Shown: positions 33,682 through 43,528 of the stretch, piece by piece
How positions within the stretch are numbered: the stretch's first letter is position 1
Layout of the letters: each line of letters opens with the position of its first letter
Assembly: GCA_023391095.1 (NCBI GenBank)
Contig: JAEWBN010000022.1
Coordinates: 124,001-188,000, forward strand
Direction: 5' to 3'
Origin: Pseudomonadota bacterium
Lineage (GTDB): Bacteria > Pseudomonadota > Alphaproteobacteria > Rhizobiales > Devosiaceae
DNA length: 64,000 nucleotides
Position numbers and translations under genes: made by a program
The notes under the pieces: generated by a model
Database searches by the model: none
Told to the model about the DNA's origin: nothing
Seen by the model: only the letters and a program-made list of their open reading frames with translations

Positions 33682-34452
33682 ATGGCCGGTACTGACCCGA
33701 TCCACCAGTTTGTCATCTATGACCTTTTCCCGATTCATATCGGTGACGAGGCGACGGGTTCGGCCCTCAACCTCTCCTTCACCAATTCGGCTCTGTTCAT
33801 GGTCGTCACCGTGGCGGTCCTGACCGGTTTCATGGTTCTGGCGGGTTCCAAGGGGAGCCTCGTGCCGAGCCGGCTGCAGCTGGCGGGCGAGATGGCCTAC
33901 AGTTTCGTAGCAAACATGTTAAGAAGTTCGGCGGGCACGGAAGGCATGAAGTTCTTCCCCTTCGTGTTCTCGCTCTTCGGTTTCGTCCTCGTGGCGAACC
34001 TTCTGGGCATGTTCCCCTACTTCTTCACCGTGACCAGCCACATCATCGTCACCGCGGCGCTTGCGCTCCTGGTGATCTCGGTGGTGATCCTTTATGGCTT
34101 CTTCCGCCACGGCTTCAAGTTCCTCAAGCTCTTCGTCCCCGCAGGCGTTCCCGCCTATGTGCTGCCCATCGTGGTGCCGATCGAAATCATTTCGTTCCTG
34201 TCGCGCCCGATCAGCCTTTCGGTTCGTCTCTTCGGTAACATTCTGGCCGGTCACATCACCCTCAAGGTGTTCTCCGGCTTTGTGGTCAGCCTGGGTGCCC
34301 TTGGCGCTCTGGGTTGGCTGGGTGCCCTGCTGCCGCTCATCATGACGGTTGCGATCACGGCGCTCGAACTGCTCGTCGCGGTAGTGCAGGCCTATGTGTT
34401 TGCAGTGCTGACTTCGATGTACCTCAACGACGCGGTCCACCCATCACACTAA
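33682..34452 (+). CDS. atpB: ATP synthase F0 subunit a
   Basis: The 256-residue membrane stator subunit holding the proton half-channels. About five or six hydrophobic helices are visible; the conserved helix SLSVRLFGNILAGHITLKVF contains the essential Arg (in SVRLFGN), and the C-terminal helix ELLVAVVQAYVFAVLTSMYL contains the Gln of the family. It lies in the operon atpI-B-E-b'-b, the usual F0 cluster of alphaproteobacteria, with the F1 genes elsewhere (not in this window). Confidence 0.98.
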   Translation: MAGTDPIHQFVIYDLFPIHIGDEATGSALNLSFTNSALFMVVTVAVLTGFMVLAGSKGSLVPSRLQLAGEMAYSFVANMLRSSAGTEGMKFFPFVFSLFGFVLVANLLGMFPYFFTVTSHIIVTAALALLVISVVILYGFFRHGFKFLKLFVPAGVPAYVLPIVVPIEIISFLSRPISLSVRLFGNILAGHITLKVFSGFVVSLGALGALGWLGALLPLIMTVAITALELLVAVVQAYVFAVLTSMYLNDAVHPSH

Positions 34453-34517
34453 GACGTTGAGTCCCTCAAACGGCGGCTTTTCGCCGGTAAAACTTTGACC
34501 CTCGAAAGGACAAACAA

Positions 34518-34745
34518 ATGGATGTTGAAGCCGCAAAGATGATCGGCGCCGGTATCGCAACCCTGGGTATGGCTGGTGCCGCCCTCGGCGTGTCGAACAT
34601 CTTCTCGAACTTCCTGTCGGGTGCCCTGCGCAACCCGTCCGCTGCTCCGAGCCAGACCGGTAACCTCATCTTCGGTATGGCCATGACCGAAGCTCTGGGC
34701 ATCTTCTCGTTCCTGGTTGCTCTGATCCTGCTGTTCGTCGCCTAA
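34518..34745 (+). CDS. atpE: ATP synthase F0 subunit c
   Basis: The 75-residue proteolipid of the rotor ring. Two helices (about 8-30 and 48-73) form the hairpin; the helix 1 motif GAGIATLGMAGAALGV and the proton-binding Glu58 in FGMAMTEALGIFSF are intact. A good GAAAGGA ribosome site lies 8-9 bases before the ATG. The stem-loop after the gene may protect its mRNA so that more c subunit is made than a, b and b'. Confidence 0.98.
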   Translation: MDVEAAKMIGAGIATLGMAGAALGVSNIFSNFLSGALRNPSAAPSQTGNLIFGMAMTEALGIFSFLVALILLFVA

Positions 34746-34766
34746 TTCGCGCGAACGTCGATACAC

Positions 34767-34791
34767 GCAGCCGGATATTCAGTCCGGCTGC
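34767..34791 (+). other. Stem-loop between atpE and atpF'
   Basis: GCAGCCGGA, TATTCAG, TCCGGCTGC is a perfect 9-bp stem with a 7-base loop in the 98-base gap after atpE. No T-run follows directly, so it probably blocks 3' exonucleases or partially attenuates rather than terminating. This could raise c-subunit output over the downstream b subunits, a need set by F0 stoichiometry (inference). Confidence 0.6.
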
Positions 34792-34843
34792 GCTTATATC
34801 TGGCCTTAGGCCGGATGACCGGATGTAACGGGACCCCGACCAG

Positions 34844-35482
34844 ATGGTAACGCAAGCCTACGCTCAAGAAGCGGAAACGCCGACCGAGGAAAACCTCGAC
34901 CACGCGATCGATGCCAGCCATGGCGAGCCCGTGGACGGCCTTGACCCCACTGCCAATACCCATGCCACTACCGAGGCGCATGGTGACGGGCATTCCGAGG
35001 TCTTTCCGCCCTTCGATCCGGCGACTTTCCCCAGCCAGCTGCTCTGGCTCGCAATTTCCTTTGCCGCGCTCTACGTCTTGATGAGCAAGGTCGCCCTGCC
35101 CAAGGTCGGCTCTACCATCGAGCGGCGTCAGGCAACGATCGACGCCGACCTCAAGGCTGCCGATGCCGACCGTCAGAAGACCGACGCGGCCATCGCTTCC
35201 TACGAAGCGGCACTGGCTGAAGCAAAGGCCAAGGCACAGGCTATCGCCGCCGAAACGCGCGATGCCATCAAGGCCGATCTGGCCGCCAAGCGCGGTGCAG
35301 CCGAAGCTGATCTGGCCAGCAAGGTCAGCGCAGCGGAAGCCCGCATCGCTGCCACCAAGGATGCCGCCCTCGCCCATGTGGACGAGATCGCTGCCGAAAC
35401 CGCCCAGGCGCTGGTCGGCCAGCTTGTTGGTGACGTGTCCGCCGACAATGTCCGTGCAGCCGTTGCCAAGGTGAAGGGATAA
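34844..35482 (+). CDS. atpG: ATP synthase F0 subunit b'
   Basis: A 212-residue b-type peripheral stalk subunit, the b' form found in alphaproteobacteria and chloroplasts. An acidic N-terminal extension of some 60 residues (THATTEAHGDGHSEVFPP) precedes the membrane helix (about 63-83, LLWLAISFAALYVLMSKVAL), after which the rest is a long Ala/Asp/Lys-rich helix for dimerisation with b. The N-terminal stretch MVTQAYAQEAE is unusual but the frame and position between atpE and atpF settle identity. A second b gene follows after 5 bases. Confidence 0.93.
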   Translation: MVTQAYAQEAETPTEENLDHAIDASHGEPVDGLDPTANTHATTEAHGDGHSEVFPPFDPATFPSQLLWLAISFAALYVLMSKVALPKVGSTIERRQATIDADLKAADADRQKTDAAIASYEAALAEAKAKAQAIAAETRDAIKADLAAKRGAAEADLASKVSAAEARIAATKDAALAHVDEIAAETAQALVGQLVGDVSADNVRAAVAKVKG

Positions 35483-35487
35483 TCGCC

Positions 35488-35976
35488 ATGCCAGAGTGGA
35501 TGGATAACAGTTTCTTCGCCCTTGTCGGCCTCATCATCTTTGTCGGCCTTCTGATCTACGTGGGGCTTCCGCGCATCATTGGCGGCATGCTCGACAAGCA
35601 GATCAAGAAGATCGAAACGGACCTGAGCGAAGCCAAGCGCCTTCGTGAAGAAGCCGCTGCCCTTCTGGTCGAATACGAACAGAAGCGCATTGCTGCCGAA
35701 AGCGAAGCCCAGGGCATTATCGCTGCCGCACAGGAAGAAGCCGCCCGCCTCACCACCGAGGCCCAGGCATCGCTGGCCGATCTCGTCGCCCGCCGCACCA
35801 AGGCCGTGGAAGACAAGATTGCTCAGGCCGAAGCGCAGGCCGTTGCCGAAGTGCGCTCGCGTTCGGCGGACCTTGCTGTGGAAGCTGCCCGCCTCGTTCT
35901 CACCGACGAAATGAACAAGAAGGGTGGCACTGTCATCGACAAGGCCATCGCGGACGTCGCCGGTCGGCTGAACTAA
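35488..35976 (+). CDS. atpF: ATP synthase F0 subunit b
   Basis: A 162-residue b subunit. One N-terminal membrane helix (about 8-28, FFALVGLIIFVGLLIYVGLPRII) is followed by the long amphipathic helix of the peripheral stalk (KQIKKIETDLSEAKRLREEA and on). It begins 5 bases after atpG and ends the F0 operon; a terminator follows within about 25 bases, upstream of the gcv riboswitch. Confidence 0.95.
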   Translation: MPEWMDNSFFALVGLIIFVGLLIYVGLPRIIGGMLDKQIKKIETDLSEAKRLREEAAALLVEYEQKRIAAESEAQGIIAAAQEEAARLTTEAQASLADLVARRTKAVEDKIAQAEAQAVAEVRSRSADLAVEAARLVLTDEMNKKGGTVIDKAIADVAGRLN

Positions 35977-36000
35977 GCCACAGGCAAATGATGAATTGAG

Positions 36001-36026
36001 AGGCGGGCCTTCGGGTCCGCCTTTTT
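36001..36026 (+). terminator. Intrinsic terminator of the atp F0 operon
   Basis: AGGCGGGCC, loop TTCG, GGTCCGCCT followed by TTTTTC: a 9-bp stem with one G-U pair and a stable UUCG loop. It ends the F0 operon before the gcv control region. Confidence 0.9.
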
Positions 36027-36089
36027 CTTTGGCACAACCTTTTCCTGCCAATTGACGGGCCGGAAAATCTCCACCATGGTGCCCTCCGA

Positions 36090-36259
36090 CTGCGGGAGAG
36101 ACTGGCAAAACGCCAGCGCCGAAGGAGCAACCGCCCCGGAAACTCTCAGGCCAAAGGACCGCAGTCGGTCAAACACTCTGGAAAGCAGGCTCTTCACAGG
36201 GCCTCCCCGAAGGTAGCAACCGGCGCTCAGCCGGGAAATCTCTCAGGGCAAGGACAGAG
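36090..36259 (+). promoter_or_regulatory. Tandem glycine riboswitch (gcvT operon leader)
   Basis: Two glycine aptamers lie in tandem. Aptamer I (36090-36164) closes with CTGCGG/CCGCAG and has GGGAGAG, then CGCCGAAGGAGCAA, AACTCTCAGG and AAAGGACCG; aptamer II (36176-36259) closes with CTCTG/CAGAG and has CCCCGAAGGTAGCAA, ATCTCTCAGGGCAAGGACAG. A linker of about 11 bases joins them. A short 6-bp hairpin (36270-36287) follows but has no T-run, so control may be translational or by a non-canonical switch. It sits directly upstream of gcvT, where glycine should induce the cleavage system. Confidence 0.95.
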
Positions 36260-36321
36260 GGGGCACGCACTTCGCTTTCGGGCGAAGCCTTGTCGTGTCG
36301 CCGTCCAGCCAGAGAGAGTTC

Positions 36322-37479
36322 ATGGCCCAAGCCGCAGAAGACCTCAAGCATACCCTGCTTTTCGACCGCCACGTCGCCGCGGGCGGCCGCATCGTGCCCT
36401 TTGGCGGCTATGCCCTGCCGGTGCAATATCCCACCGGCATCATGAGCGAGCACAAATGGACCCGCGAGCATGCGGGCCTGTTTGATGTCAGCCATATGGG
36501 CCCAAGCTTTCTGACGCTCGCCAATCCATCGGGCGACCCCGAAGCCGACCACGCCGCCATAGCCGCGCTCATCGAGCCCCTGGTCTGCGGCGACATTGCC
36601 GGCCTCAAGCCAGGGCAGCTGCGCTATACCCTCCTGCTCAACCAAAAGGGCGGCATCATCGATGACCTGATGATCGGGCGGTCCCCCACCACACCGGGTT
36701 CGCTGCTGATCGTCGTCAATGCCGGCACCAAGGACCATGACTTTGCCCTGATCGCCGCTGCCGTGAGGGACATGGCCGTCCTCCACCGCGCCGATGACGG
36801 GGGCCTCCTCGCTCTGCAGGGACCAGACGCCGTCGCCGTCATGTCCAACCTTGTTCCGGAGGCGACTGAACTGGGTTTCATGCACTACGGCACCTATCCC
36901 TGGAACGGCACCCGCCTGACCATTTCCCGCGCCGGCTATACCGGCGAGGACGGCTTCGAGATCCTCGTTCCCGCCGACCATGCGCTCGCCCTCTGGGACG
37001 CCCTTGTGGCTGACGAACGGGTCAAGCCATCCGGGCTGGGTGCCCGCGATAGCCTCCGCCTTGAAGCCGGCCTCCCCCTTTTCGGCCACGACCTCGACGA
37101 GACCGTCTCCCCCATCGAGGCCGATCTGGGCTTTGCTGTCTCCAAGCGCCGACGCGAGGCCGCCGACTTCCCCGGCGCCACCCGCATCCTGGCCGAACGC
37201 GACGGCCGGCTCACCCGCAAACGCGTCGCGCTGATGGTTGAGGGCGCCCCGGCTCGTGAAGGGGCGGAAATCCTCGGCGCCGATGGCACCCCGCTGGGCG
37301 TTGTCACCAGTGGCGGTTTTGCCCCCACCCTGGGCAAGGCCATCGCGCTTGGCTTCGTGCCCCCTGCCCTCGCAGTGCCCGGCACAAACCTGCAGGTTTC
37401 AGTTCGCGGCCGGGCTCAACCCGCCCAGGTCGTCGCCACCCCCTTCGTTCCCCACCGCTATTTCCGCAAATCCGTTTGA
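36322..37479 (+). CDS. gcvT: Aminomethyltransferase (glycine cleavage T protein)
   Basis: The T protein transfers the methylene group from the H-protein lipoyl arm to tetrahydrofolate, releasing ammonia. The 385 residues start at the ATG at 36322 behind GAGAGAG; an in-frame upstream GTG at 36295 would run into the leader. The N-terminal FGGYALPVQYPTGIMSEHKWTREHAGLFDVSHMG block, the folate-site Asp in DDLMIGR, and SRAGYTGEDGFEI are intact. It follows the tandem glycine riboswitch and opens the gcvT-H-PA-PB operon, 10 bases before gcvH. Confidence 0.98.
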   Translation: MAQAAEDLKHTLLFDRHVAAGGRIVPFGGYALPVQYPTGIMSEHKWTREHAGLFDVSHMGPSFLTLANPSGDPEADHAAIAALIEPLVCGDIAGLKPGQLRYTLLLNQKGGIIDDLMIGRSPTTPGSLLIVVNAGTKDHDFALIAAAVRDMAVLHRADDGGLLALQGPDAVAVMSNLVPEATELGFMHYGTYPWNGTRLTISRAGYTGEDGFEILVPADHALALWDALVADERVKPSGLGARDSLRLEAGLPLFGHDLDETVSPIEADLGFAVSKRRREAADFPGATRILAERDGRLTRKRVALMVEGAPAREGAEILGADGTPLGVVTSGGFAPTLGKAIALGFVPPALAVPGTNLQVSVRGRAQPAQVVATPFVPHRYFRKSV

Positions 37480-37489
37480 GGCTCCCAAG

Positions 37490-37855
37490 ATGACCACCAA
37501 GTTTACCCCCGATCACGAATACATCCGCGTCGATGGCGACACCGGCATCGTCGGCATTACCAACTACGCGCAGGAGCAGTTGGGCGACATCGTCTTCGTC
37601 GAGCTTCCCGAAGTCGGCAAGGTACTCAAGAAGGGCGACGAGGCCGCCGTGGTGGAATCTGTCAAAGCAGCATCGGAAATCTACTCTCCGGTGGCTGGCG
37701 AGGTTGTCGAGGTTAACAGTCTGCTAACCTCAGAGCCCGGAATGCTAAACAGTGACGCAGAGCAGAGCGGCTGGATTTTCAAAGTAAAAATCACCGATTC
37801 GAGTGAGCTCGACACCCTGCTCGACGACGCTGGCTACGCGGATTTGACGAAGTAA
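37490..37855 (+). CDS. gcvH: Glycine cleavage system H protein
   Basis: A 121-residue lipoyl carrier shuttling intermediates among P, T and L proteins. The lipoylation lysine is in ESVKAASEIYSPVAGEV. The ATG at 37490 fits the family (MTTKFTPDHEYIRVDGD); a longer reading would overlap gcvT. Codons 75-80 and the following ten (37708-37760) use GTT, AAC, AGT, CTA and TCA in a way unlike the rest of this high-GC operon, and contain a CtrA-like 17-base sequence found again at 63691. Confidence 0.97.
   Translation: MTTKFTPDHEYIRVDGDTGIVGITNYAQEQLGDIVFVELPEVGKVLKKGDEAAVVESVKAASEIYSPVAGEVVEVNSLLTSEPGMLNSDAEQSGWIFKVKITDSSELDTLLDDAGYADLTK
37712..37728. repeat. 17-base CtrA-like element inside gcvH
   Basis: GTTAACAGTCTGCTAAC; it contains TTAA-N7-CTAA, one mismatch from the CtrA consensus. 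Its exact reverse complement recurs at 63691-63707. It lies inside the coding sequence of gcvH. Confidence 0.4.
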
Positions 37856-37858
37856 ATC

Positions 37859-39198
37859 ATGCGCTATCTCCCTCATTCCAAACAAGAACGCGCCGAAATG
37901 CTGGGCGTTATCGGGGCACCCGATATCGACGCCCTGTTCAGCGCCGTTCCCCCGTCAGCCCTCAAGACCTTCACCCTCGACCTCCCGGCCCACCAGCCCG
38001 AATTCCTGGTCGAAGCCCACATGCGGGCCCTCGCCAACAAGAACCACGCCGCCGGCGATGGTCCGTTTTTTGTCGGCGCTGGCGCCTATCGCCATCATGT
38101 GCCCGCGACTGTTGACCATTTAATTCAGCGGTCTGAATGGCTTACGGCCTATACGCCGTACCAGCCGGAGATCTCGCAGGGCACCTTGCAGATGCTCTTC
38201 GAGTTCCAGACCCAGGTCGCCAAGATCACCGGCATGGATGTGGCCAATGCCAGCCTTTATGACGGCTCCACAGGCACTGCCGAAGCCGTCCTGATGGCCC
38301 GCCGCATCACCCGGAAAAACAAAATCGTGCTTTCGGGCGGTCTCCATCCGCATTACCGCGATGTGGTCAAAGCCTATCTCAAGGACGATCCCGACCTCGT
38401 CTGCCTCTCCCCGTCCCCCGAGGGCCAGGGCGATATTTTGGAGCACATCGACGGCACCACCGCTGCCATCGTCCTCCAAACGCCGGACTTCTACGGGCAC
38501 CTGCGAGACCTCAAGACCGCCGCCGAGGTTGCCCATGCACAGGGCGCCTTGCTGATCGTCGTAATCACCGAAGTGGTTTCGCTCGGCGTGCTCGAAGCGC
38601 CCGGTGCACTTGGCGCCGATATCGTCGTCTGCGAAGGCCAAAGCATCGGCAATGCTCTTAATTTCGGCGGCCCCTATCTGGGTCTAATGGCGACCAAGAA
38701 GGAATTCATCCGCCAGATGCCGGGTCGCCTCTGCGGCGAGACGGTGGATGCCGACGGCAACAGAGGCTTCGTGCTGACGCTTTCCACCCGCGAGCAGCAT
38801 ATCCGCCGGGAAAAGGCGACGAGCAATATCTGCACCAATTCCGGCCTCTGCGCCCTCGCCTTCTCGATCCACATGTCACTGCTGGGGGAGGCGGGGTTTG
38901 TCCGTCTCGCCCGCCTCAACCACGCCAACGCCATCAAACTGGCCGATGCGCTCGCGGCGGTGCCGGGTGTCGAGGTTCGGAACGAGACATTTTTCAACGA
39001 GATAACCATTCGCGTGACCCAGCCGGGTGCGTCCGTGGTCGAGCGTCTGGCACAGCGCGGCATTCTGGGCGGCGTACCGGCGAGCCGGTTGCTGCCGACA
39101 GAAGCGGGCGTGGGGAACCTCATCATCCTTGCGGCGACCGAACTCACCACCGAAGCCGATATCGCCGCGCTTGCCGCAGCCCTGACGGAGGAATTGGC

Positions 39199-39202
<4 letters not shown>
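37859..39202 (+). CDS. gcvPA: Glycine dehydrogenase (decarboxylating) subunit 1
   Basis: The alpha half of a split P protein. Glycine dehydrogenase decarboxylates glycine on PLP and passes the aminomethyl group to H. The 447 residues match the family; MRYLPHSKQERAEMLGVIG is the standard N-terminus, NASLYDGSTGTAEAVLMA and GEGQSIGNALNFGGPYLG-type blocks (here CEGQSIGNALNFGGPYLG) follow. It does not itself hold the PLP lysine, which is in gcvPB. It starts 3 bases after gcvH and overlaps gcvPB by 4 bases (ATGA). Confidence 0.97.
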
Positions 39203-40746
<1,544 letters not shown>

Positions 40747-40751
40747 AAAAA

Positions 40752-40775
40752 GGCCCGGATCGCTCCGGGCTTTTT
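40752..40775 (+). terminator. Intrinsic terminator of the gcv operon
   Basis: GCCCGGA, TCGC, TCCGGGC followed by TTTTT, with seven A before it, making it usable in both directions for the convergent lipoprotein gene. Confidence 0.9.
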
Positions 40776-40790
40776 CATCTTAATTTTGCG

Positions 40791-41378
40791 CTAGCCCCTG
40801 GTGTCGAAGCCCACCCAGATCGTGATGGTTTCGCCGCCCAGATAGGGGATCGAAACATTCTGCACGACCTTGGCAAATTCTGCGGTCTGGGCCGGCGGCG
40901 TAATTGGCACAGCGACGGTGTATTTTTCCGAGTAGATAGCCTGCCCATCCCGCTCGACTGCAAAGCGGATCGGCGCGTTGACGGACGACTGGTTGCCGGC
41001 CGGGCCAAGCAGGACGCGACCGGCCACGCCCATATTGACGGTGATCTGGCCATTGGAGACCACGCAGTTGCGCGTCGCCTCGTCAATGACGCCCTGATAC
41101 TGCAAGGCCTTGGGATCGCCTGTCCGGCCACCGCTGTAATAGAACATGGCCTCGCCGCCCAGCCGCACCTTGATCGGCGGGCATTCGGTGGCGATGACCG
41201 GAAGTGCATTGGTCTGGGCTTGCGCAACAGCCGCTGGCGTTGCAGTGGCGTTTTGCAGGGACGGATTGGCAGCCTGGGAGCCGCCACCCATCAGCCCGCC
41301 CATCGAGCAGCCCGCCAGGGTTACGGCGAGGCCTGCAAGGGCCGAGAGGCGCAGGGCGGGGGTCAAGTTCTTGATCAT
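40791..41378 (-). CDS. Lipoprotein of unknown function
   Basis: A 195-residue protein with a lipoprotein signal: basic N-terminus, hydrophobic LSALAGLAVTL, lipobox LAGC with the acylated Cys24. Residues 25-55 are a Gly/Ala/Asn-rich spacer (MGGLMGGGSQAANPS), and the rest is a beta-rich domain with cysteines in ATECPP and RNCVVSNG that could pair. No known domain is recognised by eye. It lies downstream of the gcv operon on the opposite strand and upstream of no obvious partner; it is probably an outer-membrane or periplasmic lipoprotein. Confidence 0.85.
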   Translation of the reverse strand: MIKNLTPALRLSALAGLAVTLAGCSMGGLMGGGSQAANPSLQNATATPAAVAQAQTNALPVIATECPPIKVRLGGEAMFYYSGGRTGDPKALQYQGVIDEATRNCVVSNGQITVNMGVAGRVLLGPAGNQSSVNAPIRFAVERDGQAIYSEKYTVAVPITPPAQTAEFAKVVQNVSIPYLGGETITIWVGFDTRG

Positions 41379-41398
41379 CTGCTATCGGCTCCGGCGGT

Positions 41399-41890
41399 TT
41401 AAGCTGCGGCTTCCAAGGCCATCAGAATTGCAGGCGCGCCACTGGCGTTCACCCCCGGCGCGTCTTCCACGAAGACCGCATCGACCACGCCGTTACGCAA
41501 GATCATGGCAGAGCGCACAAACCGCGTCCCCATGCCAAATTCCGAGAAATCCTTATCCAAGCCCAAGGCGCGCGCAAGATCGGCATTGCCGTCGGCAATA
41601 AACTCCACATCATTCAGCGCGCCCGATGCTTCGGCCCAAGCCTTGAGGACATGATGATCATTGACGGAAGCACAGATGATGCGGTCGACACCTGCTGCGC
41701 GCAGCTTGCCGGCATTGGCGACAAAACCGGGCAGATGGTTGACATGGCAGGTCGGCGTAAAGGCGCCGGGCACGGAAAACAGCACCACAGTCCCCTGGCC
41801 CAAAACGTCCGCGGTGGTCTCGTCCGCGGTGCCCGATGAGCTCACCAGCTTCACTCCCAGAGCCGGTATGGTATCGCCGCGCTTGATCAT
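41399..41890 (-). CDS. Peroxiredoxin (Prx5/AhpE-like, glutaredoxin-type)
   Basis: A 163-residue thiol peroxidase reducing H2O2 and alkyl peroxides. The peroxidatic Cys48 is in VPGAFTPTCHVNHLPGF, the Prx5 motif, followed by VDRIICASVNDHHVLKAW and the GMGTRFVRSAMI block. I start at the ATG at 41890 (MIKRGDTIPALGV); a longer reading adds 14 residues with no ribosome site. No resolving-cysteine motif is plain, which fits the atypical or 1-Cys type. It is downstream of the DsbD-like gene and upstream of the lipoprotein gene on the minus strand. Confidence 0.93.
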   Translation of the reverse strand: MIKRGDTIPALGVKLVSSSGTADETTADVLGQGTVVLFSVPGAFTPTCHVNHLPGFVANAGKLRAAGVDRIICASVNDHHVLKAWAEASGALNDVEFIADGNADLARALGLDKDFSEFGMGTRFVRSAMILRNGVVDAVFVEDAPGVNASGAPAILMALEAAA

Positions 41891-41993
41891 CGGTAGATCG
41901 CCCCATCCCCTGGCCGGCAATGCCGTATCCAAACTAGTCCATGTCCTGCGATATGCGGCTTTTGGTCAGCGCACAAGTGCAGGGCGGCAAAAC

Positions 41994-42821
41994 TCAGTCC
42001 TCACTCCGGGCCGCAATGGTCTCCCCGACGACGCGGTGCACCTCGAACGCGCCCTGCTCCGTCATGAAGGTGAGGCTGACGTCCAGAGCCTCCAGCGGCT
42101 GGCCGTCGCCCTTGGCCAGGACCGGCAGGAGCACTAGGTCGGGGTTGGGGCTTTTTTGCGGCGCGCCGAACAGAGGAAGGCCTGAGACGGTGGACGCGAT
42201 GAGGCTCTGGACGTTGATCAATTCGGGGTCCACCTCAACGGCAATGGCGTCGCCCGCTGGGGCAACCACGACGGCGCCAATCGGCGGCGCGTTTTCGTCC
42301 CATTCAAGCGGCACTTCCGCCATGGCCTGGCGGACGCGTAACCCATTGGCACGGTCGGGCGCTGCGTCGGTCAGGGGCAGGTCAAAACGGGCCTGGGCAG
42401 GCACGCAGATTTCCGAGCAGATGCCCATGGTCACATCAAGGGCAATTGCTGGATCGCTTCCCTCCACCTGCAATTCAATGGGGAGCACGGTGTCGCCAAA
42501 GTACACGTAGTCCAGCACTCCATCCTGCTCGTGGCGCACCGGGTAGGGCCAGTGCTGGGTGTGACCGACAATACCCGTCGAGCCACTGAAATCCAGCTCC
42601 GTCGGCAGGCCAGCCTGGCCCGGCACTCGCCAATAGGTCTTGGTGTTTTCCGGCATGCTGATTTCGAGCGCTGCGAAAGCCTTGCCGTCAGCACTCGGCG
42701 GGCCGGCACTGATCAGCCGTACGGAAACGCCTGGGCCGACCTCCTGCCAGGGCGTTTCACCAGCCAGGATGGGCAATGGCGCGACAAAGATCAGAGTGAG
42801 GGCGAGACTAGATGGGCGCAT
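41994..42821 (-). CDS. Secreted DsbD N-terminal-domain-like protein
   Basis: A 275-residue exported protein (signal peptide MRPSSLALTLIFVAPLPILA) with one DsbD-alpha-like immunoglobulin-fold domain. The redox motif CSEICVP (residues about 142-148) is that of DsbD N-terminal domains, and the PVRHEQDGVLDYVYFGD segment is typical. The membrane CcdA domain and C-terminal thioredoxin of full DsbD are absent, so it must take electrons from another membrane partner or act alone. It is divergent from yqgE and lies upstream of the peroxiredoxin gene on the same strand. Confidence 0.85.
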   Translation of the reverse strand: MRPSSLALTLIFVAPLPILAGETPWQEVGPGVSVRLISAGPPSADGKAFAALEISMPENTKTYWRVPGQAGLPTELDFSGSTGIVGHTQHWPYPVRHEQDGVLDYVYFGDTVLPIELQVEGSDPAIALDVTMGICSEICVPAQARFDLPLTDAAPDRANGLRVRQAMAEVPLEWDENAPPIGAVVVAPAGDAIAVEVDPELINVQSLIASTVSGLPLFGAPQKSPNPDLVLLPVLAKGDGQPLEALDVSLTFMTEQGAFEVHRVVGETIAARSED

Positions 42822-42949
42822 GACGAGGAATTAGCGCAGCAGAATATGAAGGAACAGCTAGCAGCCAATCAGGGCTTCGTGATGCAGGGTTGCGGGTGTT
42901 TTTCCGCCCTAAGCTTGGCATGGGCAGCTTGCATCCCTACACTAAGGGC

Positions 42950-43525
42950 ATGACTACTCTGGAAGGACAATTTCTGGTCGCCATGCCGGGCATGGAGGAT
43001 GAGCGCTTCGCCGAAAGCGTCATCCTTGTCGTCGGGCACGGAAGCGAGGGCGCCATGGGTCTGGTGGTCAACCAGGAACTGGCCAACCTGCATTTCTCGG
43101 ACATTCTGGACGAGCTCGACCTTGGCGACCCCGATGCGGTCATTCGGCTGCCTGACTCGATCCGTAATCGCGCGGTGATGCGGGGCGGCCCGGTTGAAAA
43201 AGGTCGCGGCTTCGTGCTGCACAGCAACGATTACCAGAGCGGCAATACTTATCATATCGGTGAGGAAATCGGCCTTACCGCGACGCTGGATATCCTCAAG
43301 GCCATGGCCTTCGGCCCGGCGCCGCGGAGGACGTTCTTTGCGCTGGGGTGCTGCGGCTGGAGCTCTGGGCAGCTTGAGCAGGAAATCGCCGACAACGGCT
43401 GGCTGACTGCGCCGTTCAGTCCCGAGCTGCTGTTCGAAACGCCGGTCGAGCAGCGTTACGACCGGGCCTTGGCAATCCTCAACATCACCCGTGCCAGCCT
43501 CAGCACTGAAGCCGGCCACGGCTAG
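42950..43525 (+). CDS. YqgE/AlgH family protein (UPF0301)
   Basis: A 191-residue protein of the UPF0301 group, whose function is unknown in spite of the AlgH name. The conserved start LEGQFLVAMPGMEDERFAESV, the block VVGHGSEGAMGLVVNQ, and MRGGPVEKGRGFVLHS and GCCGWSSGQLEQEI are all present. I chose the ATG at 42950; an in-frame upstream start adds 20 residues with no family match. It converges with the large GGDEF/EAL gene, 3 bases apart, and is divergent from the DsbD-like gene. Confidence 0.92.
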   Translation: MTTLEGQFLVAMPGMEDERFAESVILVVGHGSEGAMGLVVNQELANLHFSDILDELDLGDPDAVIRLPDSIRNRAVMRGGPVEKGRGFVLHSNDYQSGNTYHIGEEIGLTATLDILKAMAFGPAPRRTFFALGCCGWSSGQLEQEIADNGWLTAPFSPELLFETPVEQRYDRALAILNITRASLSTEAGHG

Positions 43526-43528
43526 GCC

